Assembly (NCBI GenBank): GCA_910575505.1 | Contig: CAJTFK010000007.1 | Coordinates: 1-64,000 of the forward strand | Direction of reading: 5' to 3' | DNA from: Oscillospiraceae bacterium | Lineage (GTDB): Bacteria; Bacillota; Clostridia; Oscillospirales; Oscillospiraceae | DNA: 64,000 bases | Part shown: positions 51,884-59,669 of the stretch, piece after piece | Position numbering within the stretch: the stretch's first letter is position 1 | Layout of the letters: each line of letters starts with the position of its first letter | The notes under the pieces: generated by a model | Told to the model about the DNA's origin: nothing | The model's database searches: none | The model's input: only the letters and a program-made list of their open reading frames with translations | Translations under genes and position numbers: made by a program

Positions 51884-52030
51884 GGATGTTCATCCTCCTT
51901 ATGTAGGCGGTGAAGAACCCGCCGTATTTTGCGGAACGGAGTCGTCCGGTCTTTGGCCCGGCGCACATACAGTGGCTAGCCGTTCCCGTATCTACTCCGG
52001 GAGGACCGCCTTGATCCGTGCCGCATGATG
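51884..52030 (-). promoter_or_regulatory. Long 5' leader of the S-layer mRNA
   Basis: The proximal promoter gives a leader of about 140 nt, the distal one about 250 nt. It contains several GC-rich inverted segments (CCGGTC...GGCCCGG; CTCCGGGAGG) but no recognised riboswitch. Long stable leaders are common for S-layer mRNAs. Confidence 0.5.
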
Positions 52031-52059
52031 AATATAACACAGCGATTTTCGAAAAGCAA
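52031..52059 (-). promoter_or_regulatory. S-layer gene proximal promoter
   Basis: TTGCTT (52054-52059), 17-bp spacer, TATATT (52031-52036) on the minus strand. Confidence 0.7.
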
Positions 52060-52139
52060 TACGTTATACATAGTTGTAACATAACAGTAACAAAGTGTCC
52101 TGCGGCTTCCATCCCTGCCTGTAAGGAGGAAATAACGCC

Positions 52140-52168
52140 AGTATACCGGTGTTCCGGCGGTTTTGCAA
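52140..52168 (-). promoter_or_regulatory. S-layer gene distal promoter
   Basis: TTGCAA (52163-52168), 17-bp spacer, TATACT (52140-52145) on the minus strand, about 110 bp upstream of the proximal promoter. Confidence 0.68.
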
Positions 52169-52238
52169 GGGTTTTGGTGTACCGTATGAAGACGGTTTTG
52201 CGGATTGCTTTTATTATATATGTGTAACGGAGCATTTG

Positions 52239-52308
52239 GCCGCCGGGGGGGAGTCCCCGGCGGCTTTCCGCTTTGTTTTTTGACATTTTATAATAAAATG
52301 TCAAAAAA
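52239..52308. terminator. GC hairpin followed by a 33-bp AT-rich palindrome
   Basis: GCCGCCGGGG/CCCCGGCGGC (52239-52264) with a T-rich tail is followed at once by TTTTTTGACATTTTAT and its exact inverse around one base (52276-52308). No gene ends here; the two structures lie between the divergent S-layer and ABC-exporter promoters. They may act as an insulator or operator. Confidence 0.55.
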
Positions 52309-52337
52309 GCGCTGTGCGCCGTCTTTGAAATCCCGGA

Positions 52338-52397
52338 TTGACTTACAGACTCCTTTTAAGGTATCATAGATGAAACAGCGGTCCGCAAACGTTTGAG
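52338..52397 (+). promoter_or_regulatory. ABC-exporter promoter with LacI-type operator
   Basis: TTGACT (52338-52343), 18-bp spacer, TATCAT (52362-52367), then the near-palindrome CGCAAACGTTTGAG at 52384-52397, just past the expected start point. AAACGTTT is the core usual for LacI-family operators. The same arrangement occurs at 56025-56081. Confidence 0.65.
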
Positions 52398-52426
52398 CAA
52401 ATCTGACGGGGAGGAGGGACCCATCT

Positions 52427-54136
52427 GTGAAAACGGTTTTAGGCTATCTGCGGCCCCATGCCCGGCGGGTGGCCGTGGGAATCAGCATCAAGTTCACCGC
52501 CGCCATGTTGGAGCTTGCCCTGCCGCTGCTGCTGGCCCATATCATCGACGACTGCGTTCCCGCGGGGGAACTGGGGGCCATCCGGCGGGCGGGGCTGGGC
52601 ATGATGGTCCTGGCCTTCGGCGCGGCGTTCTGCAACGTCACCGCCAACCGCATGGCGGCCCGGGTCTCCATGGAGATGACCCGGGACCTGCGCCGGGATT
52701 TGTACCGCCGGGCCCAGAGCCTGTCCTGCGCCCAGGCGGACCGGATATCCCTGTCCTCTCTGGTCTCCCGGCTGACCAACGACACCTACAATGTGCATCA
52801 GATGTTCGACAAAATCCAGCGGGGGGGCATCCGGGCCCCCATGCTGGTGCTGGGGGGCCTGACGCTGACGTTTCTCCAGGCGCCGCTTCTGGGGCTGGTG
52901 CAGCTGGGGGCCTGCGGCCTGACCTTCCTGGCCATCGCCCTGGTGACCCGCCGGGGCATCCCCCACTATACCAGGGCCCAGGAGGCCGTGGACACGGTGG
53001 TGCGCATTCTGCGGGAAAACGCCTCCGGCGTCCGGGTCATCAAGGCCATGGCCTGCCAGGGCCGGGAGCGGGCGCGGTTTGAGGAGGCCAACCGGGCCGC
53101 CCGGCGGGCGGAGGAAACCGCCGGCGGCATCATGGCTGCGGCCAATCCTCTGTCCGACTTCCTGCTGAATACCGGTCTGGTGCTGGTGGTGGCGGCGGGA
53201 GCGGTTCTGGTGAATGCCGGGTGGCTGGCCTCCGGACAGATTGTGGCCTTTCTCTCCTGCTTCACATTGATTCAAACCGCCACCCTGGGCCTGGCCAAGC
53301 TCTTCGTCAAGCTCAGCAAGGGCGTGGCCTCCGCCCGGCGGATTGAGGAGATTCTCCTGGCCCCTGAGGACCAGCCCGCCCGCCCCGGCGCGGGGCGGAA
53401 CGGCCCGGAGCTGGGAATGGAGAAGGTCTCCTTTTCCTACCTGGGCATGGAACAGGACCTGGAGGACGCCTCCTTCACCTTAAATAAAGGGGAGACCCTG
53501 GGCATCCTGGGCCCCACCGGCGCGGGAAAGACCACCCTGATATCCCTGCTGCTCCGGCTCTACGACGCCGGCGAGGGGGTGGTCTGGGTGGGAGGCCGGG
53601 ATGCTGCCGGCCTGGACCGGACGGACCTGGGCAGCCGCTTCGGCGTGGTGTTTCAGAATGAAGCCCTTCTGAACGACAGCATTTATGAAAACATCTCCTT
53701 CCTTCGGAGTCTTCCCCGCGAGGATGTGGAGGCGGCGGCCGGAACCGCCCAGATCGGGGACTTCATCCGGTCCCTGCCGGAGGGGCTGGACACCCGTGTG
53801 GACATCCGGGGAGCCAATCTCTCCGGCGGCCAGCGCCAGCGGCTGCTGATTGCCCGGGCCCTGGCGGCCCGGCCCGGCGTTCTGATTCTGGACAGCGCCG
53901 ACAGCGCCCTGGACTACCGCACCGCCGCCGGCCTGTATGCCGCCCTCCGGCGGGACTATCCCGGCGTGACGCTGGTGGTGATTTCCGAGCGGGTGGCCGC
54001 TCTTCAGGAGGCGGACCACATCCTCGTGCTGGAGGAGGGACGCATTGCCGCCCAGGGGAGCCACGCCCAACTGCTGAAAACCAATCAACGCTACCGCAAA
54101 ATGGCGGAGCTCCAGATGGGAGGCGGTCTGACATGA
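52427..54136 (+). CDS. Heterodimeric ABC exporter, subunit with degenerate ATP site
   Basis: 569 residues, GTG start behind GGAGGAGG. Six-TM exporter domain (about 1-310), then an ATPase: Walker A GPTGAGKTT, Q-loop FQNEALLNDS, signature LSGGQRQR. The residue after Walker B is Ser instead of catalytic Glu (LILDSADSALD), and the switch His is replaced by Glu (VISERVAALQ). It therefore supplies the non-hydrolytic site elements of a heterodimer. Overlaps the next gene by four bases. Confidence 0.9.
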   Translation: MKTVLGYLRPHARRVAVGISIKFTAAMLELALPLLLAHIIDDCVPAGELGAIRRAGLGMMVLAFGAAFCNVTANRMAARVSMEMTRDLRRDLYRRAQSLSCAQADRISLSSLVSRLTNDTYNVHQMFDKIQRGGIRAPMLVLGGLTLTFLQAPLLGLVQLGACGLTFLAIALVTRRGIPHYTRAQEAVDTVVRILRENASGVRVIKAMACQGRERARFEEANRAARRAEETAGGIMAAANPLSDFLLNTGLVLVVAAGAVLVNAGWLASGQIVAFLSCFTLIQTATLGLAKLFVKLSKGVASARRIEEILLAPEDQPARPGAGRNGPELGMEKVSFSYLGMEQDLEDASFTLNKGETLGILGPTGAGKTTLISLLLRLYDAGEGVVWVGGRDAAGLDRTDLGSRFGVVFQNEALLNDSIYENISFLRSLPREDVEAAAGTAQIGDFIRSLPEGLDTRVDIRGANLSGGQRQRLLIARALAARPGVLILDSADSALDYRTAAGLYAALRRDYPGVTLVVISERVAALQEADHILVLEEGRIAAQGSHAQLLKTNQRYRKMAELQMGGGLT

Positions 54137-55863
54137 GTAAGCGGCTGCTTCCTTTCCTGCGGCCATACGCCGTCCGGTTCCTGACGCTGCTGGGCCTGCT
54201 GCTGGCAGGGAATCTGCTGGCCCTGGCTGCGCCCCTGCTGTCCGGCCGGGCGGTGGACGCCGTCGGCGTAAGGGCCGGCGGGGTGGACTTTCCCGGCGTG
54301 CTGCGGAACTGCGCCGGGATGCTGGCCTGTTATGCCCTCTCGGCCCTTCTGAACTATTTCACGGCCTCACGGCTGATCCGGCTGGGTCAGGCGGTGTCCC
54401 ACGACCTGCGGAAGGCCGCCTTCGACCGGGTCAGCGAGCTGCCGGTGGAGTATTTTGACACCCATCCGGCAGGGGACCTGATCAGCCGGGTCTGCTATGA
54501 TGTGGACACCGTCAACGCCGCCATCTCCACGGACCTGCTCCAGCTGGGCACCAGCGCCCTGACGGTGGCGGGCTCCTTCCTGATGCTGCTGCTGATTTCC
54601 CCCCGGCTGACCCTGGTGTTTTTTGTCACCGTGCCCCTGTCCACGCTGCTGACCCGGTTCCAGATGAAGCGGATTCACCCCCTGTTCCGCCAACGCTCCC
54701 AGGCGCTGGGGGCTCTGAACGGCTTCACGGAGGAGCGGATGAACTGCCGCCGCAGCCTCCGGGTCTACGGGGTGGAGGACGAGGACCTGTCCCGCTTTCA
54801 GGTCTGCAACGAGGCGGCCTCCCGGGCCTATTACGAGGCGGACCGGGCCAGCGCCGCCCTGGGGCCCTCGGTGAACTTCATCAACAACCTGTCCCTGGCG
54901 TGCATCAGCATGTTCGGTGCGCTGCTGTACCTGAGGGGCGGCCTGACGCTGGGCAATCTCTCCTCCTTTGTTCTGTACTCCCGGAAATTCTCCGGCCCCA
55001 TCCGGGAGGCCGCCAATCTGCTCAGCGAGCTCCAGTCCAGCGCGGCGGCTGCGGAACGGGTGCTGGACCTGCTGGAGGAAGCGCCGGAGCCCCCCGACGC
55101 GCCGGAGGCCGCCGAAGCGGACCGCCTGCGGGGGGACATCCGCTTTGAGAGCGTCACCTTCGGCTATGATTCTGCCCGGCCCGTCCTGCGGGACTTTACC
55201 GTCCACATCCCCGCGGGGAGTCTGGTGGCGGTGGTGGGTCCCACCGGCGCGGGAAAAACCACCCTGGTTTCCCTGCTCCTCCGGTTCTATGAGCCCCAGT
55301 CCGGCGGCATCAGCGTGGACGGCGTCCCCATCGGGGCCTACCGCCGGGACGGTCTCCGCCGCCGCCTGGGCCTGGTGCTTCAGGATACCTGGCTCTTCGG
55401 CGGCACCATTGCGGAGAACATCGCCTACGGCTCTCCCAATGCCGGCAGGGAGGACGTCATTGCCGCCGCGAAGGCCGCCCGCATCCACCGCTTCATCTCC
55501 TCCCTGCCAGAGGGCTACGACACCGTCCTCACCGACGAGGGCGCGGGCATCTCCAAGGGCCAGCGGCAGCTGCTGGCCATTGCCCGGTGCCTCCTCAGCG
55601 ACGCGGACATTGTCATCCTGGACGAGGCCACCAGCAGCGTGGACACCGAGACGGAGGAGGCCGTCGGCGCCGCCTTCCAGCGCCTGCGCCAGGGCCGGAC
55701 CTGCTTTGTCATCGCCCACCGCCTTTCCACCATTCAGGGAGCGGACCGTATTCTGGTGCTGGACCAGGGCGGCGCGGCGGAGCAGGGCACCCACGGGGAG
55801 CTCCTGGCGGCAGGCGGAATTTACGCCGGCCTCTATGCCGCCCAGACCTGGAAGCACGGCTGA
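54133..55863 (+). CDS. Heterodimeric ABC exporter, catalytic subunit
   Basis: 576 residues, ATG overlapping the previous stop. Six-TM domain followed by a canonical ATPase: Walker A GPTGAGKTT, Q-loop LQDTWLFGG, signature ISKGQRQL (Lys in place of the second Gly position), Walker B IVILDEATSSVD with catalytic Glu, H-loop VIAHRLST. The pair forms a type IV exporter for lipids, drugs or peptides. Substrate unknown. Confidence 0.93.
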   Translation: MSKRLLPFLRPYAVRFLTLLGLLLAGNLLALAAPLLSGRAVDAVGVRAGGVDFPGVLRNCAGMLACYALSALLNYFTASRLIRLGQAVSHDLRKAAFDRVSELPVEYFDTHPAGDLISRVCYDVDTVNAAISTDLLQLGTSALTVAGSFLMLLLISPRLTLVFFVTVPLSTLLTRFQMKRIHPLFRQRSQALGALNGFTEERMNCRRSLRVYGVEDEDLSRFQVCNEAASRAYYEADRASAALGPSVNFINNLSLACISMFGALLYLRGGLTLGNLSSFVLYSRKFSGPIREAANLLSELQSSAAAAERVLDLLEEAPEPPDAPEAAEADRLRGDIRFESVTFGYDSARPVLRDFTVHIPAGSLVAVVGPTGAGKTTLVSLLLRFYEPQSGGISVDGVPIGAYRRDGLRRRLGLVLQDTWLFGGTIAENIAYGSPNAGREDVIAAAKAARIHRFISSLPEGYDTVLTDEGAGISKGQRQLLAIARCLLSDADIVILDEATSSVDTETEEAVGAAFQRLRQGRTCFVIAHRLSTIQGADRILVLDQGGAAEQGTHGELLAAGGIYAGLYAAQTWKHG

Positions 55864-56024
55864 ATCCCGCCGGGGAACAGGGGAAATTTTACGAAAACGT
55901 ATTCTTAAATTCTGGGTAATTTCCCAGGAAACTGCCGAAAAAAACTTCCTTATTTTTTGGATGTTCCGGCTGATAATTGTGAAATTGAATAAAAATCTCC
56001 TTCGAAAATGGCTAACTATATCAA

Positions 56025-56081
56025 TTGACAAACCCGACAGCAATTCTTTATAATAAAAGCAGGAAATCGCAAACGTTTGCG
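56025..56081 (+). promoter_or_regulatory. ABC-importer promoter with LacI-type operator
   Basis: TTGACA (56025-56030), 18-bp spacer, TATAAT (56049-56054), then the perfect 14-bp palindrome CGCAAACGTTTGCG at 56068-56081 over the initial transcribed region. A leader hairpin AAAACGGCC/GGCCGTTTT (56094-56131) follows. 55864-56024 is AT-rich with no gene. Confidence 0.8.
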
Positions 56082-56199
56082 CAAACTGGCCTTAAAACGG
56101 CCGTGCAAACAGCCTTTGGCAGGGCCGTTTTCAAAGAGGAACAGAGGGAAGTGGTTCTGTCTGAGCAAGCTCCGGCAGTATTCAGAAAGAGGTGTTATC

Positions 56200-58059
56200 G
56201 TGTCAAATGTAACCGTAGTGAAGAAGGAACCTCCGGCAAAGGAACGTCCCCCGCGGAAAAAGATGACGGGGAAGCGGCTGAAGAACCTGATCCTGAACGT
56301 ACTGAAGAATCCCTTCAACATGGTCGTGCTGGTCAGCCTGGTGGTGCTGTTCTGCCTGATTGTCATTCCCCTGCTGACCATGATCAAGTCCACCTTCACC
56401 CTGGCCCAGGGCGAGCTGCGCCGGGTGGACGGCAAGGTGGGCGACTTCACGCTCTATTACTGGCAGTACATGATTGCCAGCAACATGTCCAAGGCCGTGC
56501 TGTGGGAACCTCTGATGCACTCCTTCGTCTGCGGCTTCTTCACCACGCTGATTTCCGTGCCTCTGGGCTCGGTGCTGGCCTGGCTGATGATCCGCACGGA
56601 CCTCCCCGGAAAGAAAATCCTGGGCATTCTCATCACCGTGCCCTACATGATTCCCTCCTGGACCAAGGCCATCGCCTGGCTGGCGGTGTTCCGGACGCCC
56701 ACCAGCGGCGCAAACGGATTCCTCACAGGCATGGGCATTCCGATTCCCGACTGGCTGGCCTACGGGCCCACGGCCATTGTGCTGTGCATGTCCATGCACT
56801 ATTATGCGTTCTCGTACATCCAGGTCTCCGGCGCTCTCCGCTCCATCAATTCGGAGCTGGAGGAAATGGGCGAGATCCAGGGCGCCAACAAGGCCCAGAT
56901 CCTCCGCTACATCACCCTGCCGCTGATCCTGCCCTCCGTGCTCTCCGCCCTGGTCATGACCGTCTCCAAGTCCATCGGCACTTACGGCGTGGCGGCCAAC
57001 CTGGGAAACCGCATCGGCTACTATACGCTGGCCACCCGCATGCGCGTTTACATCGACCAGGGTCCCCGGGGCGTGGGCTATGCCATGTCCATCGTTCTGG
57101 TGGGTCTGGCGGCTCTGATTCTGATGAGCAACCAGAAGGCCATCGGCGTCCGCAAGTCCTATGCCACCGTGGGCGGCAAGGGCGGACGCAGCACCCTGAT
57201 GCCTCTGGGCGCGGCCAAGAAGCCCATGATGGCGTTCCTGGGCGTCTTCCTGTTCCTGGCCATGGTGATGCCCTTCTTCGTGCTGATTATGGAGACCTTC
57301 CAGATCACCACCGGCGCGGGCTACGGCGCGGACAATCTGACCCTTTACAACTGGATCGGCCAGGCCGGCGAGGCGGAGAGATACACCAACTATGAGGGCA
57401 TTTTCCGCAATCCCGAGTTCTTCAGCGCCCTGTGGAACACGGTCCGCCTGACCATCATCACCTCCCTCATCACCGCCTTCTGCGGCCAGTTCCTGGGCTA
57501 CATCAGTTCCCGGGGCCGGGGCAAGTGGTACGGCAACCTTACCGAGCAGCTGGTGTTCGTGCCCTATCTGATGAGCGGTGTGGCCTTCTCTACCATGTAC
57601 TTCTCCATGTTCAGCGTGCCCCACTTCGGCGGCCTGCTGCCCTCCCTGTACGGCACCTTTACCCTGATCGTTCTGACCTCCGTGGTGAAGCACTTCCCCT
57701 TTGCCAGCCGCTCCGGCACGGCAAATATGCTCTCCATCAGCGTGGAGCTGGAGGAGGCGGCGGACATCGCCGGCGCCAGCTTCTGGAAGCGCATGGCCAC
57801 CATCATCGTCCCCCTGGCAAAGAACGGCTTCGTCTCCGGCCTGATGCTGGTCTTCATTTCCATCGCCAAGGAGCTGGACCTGATCATCATCATGATGACC
57901 CCCACCACCCGGACCATGTCCTATCTGGCCTTCACCTATTCCCAGGAGGGTTACGCCCAGATGTCCGACGCCATTTCCGTGTGCGTGCTGCTGTTCATTC
58001 TGTTCTGCTACATCTTCGCCAACAAGGTTGCCGGCGCGGATATTGGCAAGAGCTGGTAA
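56200..58059 (+). CDS. Two-domain ABC permease (ferric-iron/polyamine importer type)
   Basis: 619 residues from GTG 56200 (AGAGGTG upstream). Two fused permease halves, each with about six transmembrane segments and an EAA loop (SELEEMGEIQGANKAQILRYITLPLILP near 225; VELEEAADIAGASFWKRMATIIVPLAKNG near 530). The fused FbpB/AfuB-like layout is common for Fe3+ importers and some 2-aminoethylphosphonate or sugar-phosphate systems. The basic N-terminal tail of about 40 residues is cytoplasmic. Confidence 0.9.
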   Translation: MSNVTVVKKEPPAKERPPRKKMTGKRLKNLILNVLKNPFNMVVLVSLVVLFCLIVIPLLTMIKSTFTLAQGELRRVDGKVGDFTLYYWQYMIASNMSKAVLWEPLMHSFVCGFFTTLISVPLGSVLAWLMIRTDLPGKKILGILITVPYMIPSWTKAIAWLAVFRTPTSGANGFLTGMGIPIPDWLAYGPTAIVLCMSMHYYAFSYIQVSGALRSINSELEEMGEIQGANKAQILRYITLPLILPSVLSALVMTVSKSIGTYGVAANLGNRIGYYTLATRMRVYIDQGPRGVGYAMSIVLVGLAALILMSNQKAIGVRKSYATVGGKGGRSTLMPLGAAKKPMMAFLGVFLFLAMVMPFFVLIMETFQITTGAGYGADNLTLYNWIGQAGEAERYTNYEGIFRNPEFFSALWNTVRLTIITSLITAFCGQFLGYISSRGRGKWYGNLTEQLVFVPYLMSGVAFSTMYFSMFSVPHFGGLLPSLYGTFTLIVLTSVVKHFPFASRSGTANMLSISVELEEAADIAGASFWKRMATIIVPLAKNGFVSGLMLVFISIAKELDLIIIMMTPTTRTMSYLAFTYSQEGYAQMSDAISVCVLLFILFCYIFANKVAGADIGKSW

Positions 58060-58082
58060 GACGTCGCTGCAAGCTCCACATC

Positions 58083-58123
58083 CCCCGCCCCGCCGGACCC
58101 GCTCCGGCGGGGGGCCGGGGGTG
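58083..58123 (+). terminator. Intercistronic GC hairpin after the permease gene
   Basis: CCCCGCCGGA/TCCGGCGGGG arms with extended C/G runs; no T tract. A possible attenuator within the operon. Confidence 0.5.
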
Positions 58124-58239
58124 AGAAACGCTCCCCTGCTCCGCCTCCCTTCAGGGGGGGAACCCTTCTCCCTGCGGGGGGATGGGAGATGGGGCCGCCG
58201 ACGCACGGCGGGCTGTATCGGGATTCTATGTTTAAGAAC

Positions 58240-58398
58240 CTGTATTCATAGCCGGGGGATGCTGGATGGGCGGGAATTTTTCCTGTCAGACAGGGAGATC
58301 TTTCGTGCCCGCAGCAATCCTGACGGATTGCAGGGGAAACCGACGCAGTATGGCAGGAAAAAGGCCGTTCAGACAGCGTTCGGCGGTTGTGAATACAG
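58240..58398. mobile_element. MITE-like inverted-repeat element, copy 3 (inverted, full length)
   Basis: 159 bp from CTGTATTCATA (58240-58250) to TGTGAATACAG (58388-58398), aligned in inverse orientation with copy 2, including the GGATTGC/GCAATCC hairpin. The immediate flanks extend the inverted repeat (AGAAC / GTTCT). It sits between the permease and ATPase genes of one operon, 34 bp before the ATPase start, so it is transcribed with them. Confidence 0.8.
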
Positions 58399-58432
58399 GT
58401 TCTAAGATAAGATCAGAAAGGAAATGTGCCAT

Positions 58433-59554
58433 ATGAGCCGCATTGAACTGAAAAATATTGATAAATTCTATGGGAACAACCATGTCCTGCGCAACATCAA
58501 TCTGACCATTGAAGACGGCGACTTCATGACCCTGCTGGGCCCCTCCGGCTGCGGCAAGACCACCACCCTCCGCGTCGTCTCCGGTCTGGAGAAGCCCCAG
58601 AACGGCATCATGACCATTGACGGGGTGGAAATGATCAATGCCGACGACGCCTACTATGCCGAGCCCAGCAAGCGCGGGCTGAACCTGGTGTTCCAGTCCT
58701 ATGCGCTGTGGCCCCATATGACGGTGTACAACAACATCTCATTCGGCCTGAAAATTCAGAAAATGAGCCACGAGGAGATTGACCGCCGGGTCATGGACTC
58801 CCTGCGGATGATGCGCATTGACATGTACAAGGACCGCTATCCCACCGAGCTCTCCGGCGGCCAGCAGCAGCGCGTGGCCATTGCCCGTGCCGTGGCCTCC
58901 AGCCCCAAGCTGCTGCTGCTCGACGAGCCCCTGTCCAACCTGGACGCCAAGCTCCGCATCGACATGCGTTCCGAGCTCCAGCGCCTCCACAAGGAGCTGG
59001 GCACCACGATTATCTATGTCACCCATGACCAGGTGGAGGCCCTGACCATGTCCACCAAGATCGCCCTGTTCAAGGCCGGCGAGCTGAACCAGGTGGCCAC
59101 CCCCATGGAGCTGTACAACAACCCCATCGACCTGGAGGCCGCCGACTTCATCGGCAACCCCCGGATCAACCTGGTCCCCGGCCGGGCCGAGATGAAGAAC
59201 GGCCAGCTGGTGGTCAAGAGCGAGCTGGGCGGCCACACCTTTGCCTCCGAGTTCCTCACGGAGGAGAAGAGGCCCGCCAGCGGCGAGTTCGACTGTGTGC
59301 TGGCCGTCCGTCCCGAGCAGATTCTGATTTCCCGGGAGCCCGTGGAGGGCGCTCTGCCTGTCACCGTGTACGCCAGCCAGCCCGCCGGTTCCGAGACCAT
59401 CGTCACCCTGAAGGCCGGCGAGGACGAATTCCTCTCCAAGGAAATCGGCCAGGCCCACTATGACATCGACCAGAAGGTCTGGGCCATCATTGACCAGGAC
59501 AAAATCAACGTGTACAATAAAGAAACCACCCGGCTTATCAAGCGCGCGGTCTGA
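58433..59554 (+). CDS. ABC importer ATPase (PotA/FbpC/UgpC family)
   Basis: 373 residues from ATG 58433; an ATG three codons earlier abuts the AAAGGA site. Walker A GPSGCGKTT, Q-loop FQSYALWPHM, signature LSGGQQQR, Walker B LLLLDEPLSNLD, H-loop THDQ. After about residue 240 a TOBE-like regulatory domain (VRPEQILIS) follows, as in MalK/PotA/FbpC. It energises the two-domain permease encoded upstream. Confidence 0.94.
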   Translation: MSRIELKNIDKFYGNNHVLRNINLTIEDGDFMTLLGPSGCGKTTTLRVVSGLEKPQNGIMTIDGVEMINADDAYYAEPSKRGLNLVFQSYALWPHMTVYNNISFGLKIQKMSHEEIDRRVMDSLRMMRIDMYKDRYPTELSGGQQQRVAIARAVASSPKLLLLDEPLSNLDAKLRIDMRSELQRLHKELGTTIIYVTHDQVEALTMSTKIALFKAGELNQVATPMELYNNPIDLEAADFIGNPRINLVPGRAEMKNGQLVVKSELGGHTFASEFLTEEKRPASGEFDCVLAVRPEQILISREPVEGALPVTVYASQPAGSETIVTLKAGEDEFLSKEIGQAHYDIDQKVWAIIDQDKINVYNKETTRLIKRAV

Positions 59555-59570
59555 GCGGCACTCCAGTGAA

Positions 59571-59625
59571 TTAAGCCGCGTTTCCTCCGGGGCGCAGAGA
59601 GAGACAGTCCCCGGAGGCGGCTTAA
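59571..59625 (+). other. Large intercistronic stem-loop before the binding-protein gene
   Basis: TTAAGCCG and CCTCCGGGG arms pair with CCCCGGAGG and CGGCTTAA (59571-59592 with 59609-59625), with a four-base bulge. No T tract. Probably protects the downstream binding-protein mRNA. Confidence 0.65.
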
Positions 59626-59669
59626 TCAAATATTCTGAAATCGCCCAAAATGAAAGGAGAAGATTTCTG

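Noticed and set aside
48110-51913. A 1,267-codon open frame on the plus strand opposite the S-layer gene
   Set aside because: The predicted product is a Gly/Val/Leu/His/Asp-rich shadow without domains or a ribosome site. The minus strand has signal peptide, SLH domains and promoters. Strong codon bias in GC-rich genes leaves such antisense frames open.
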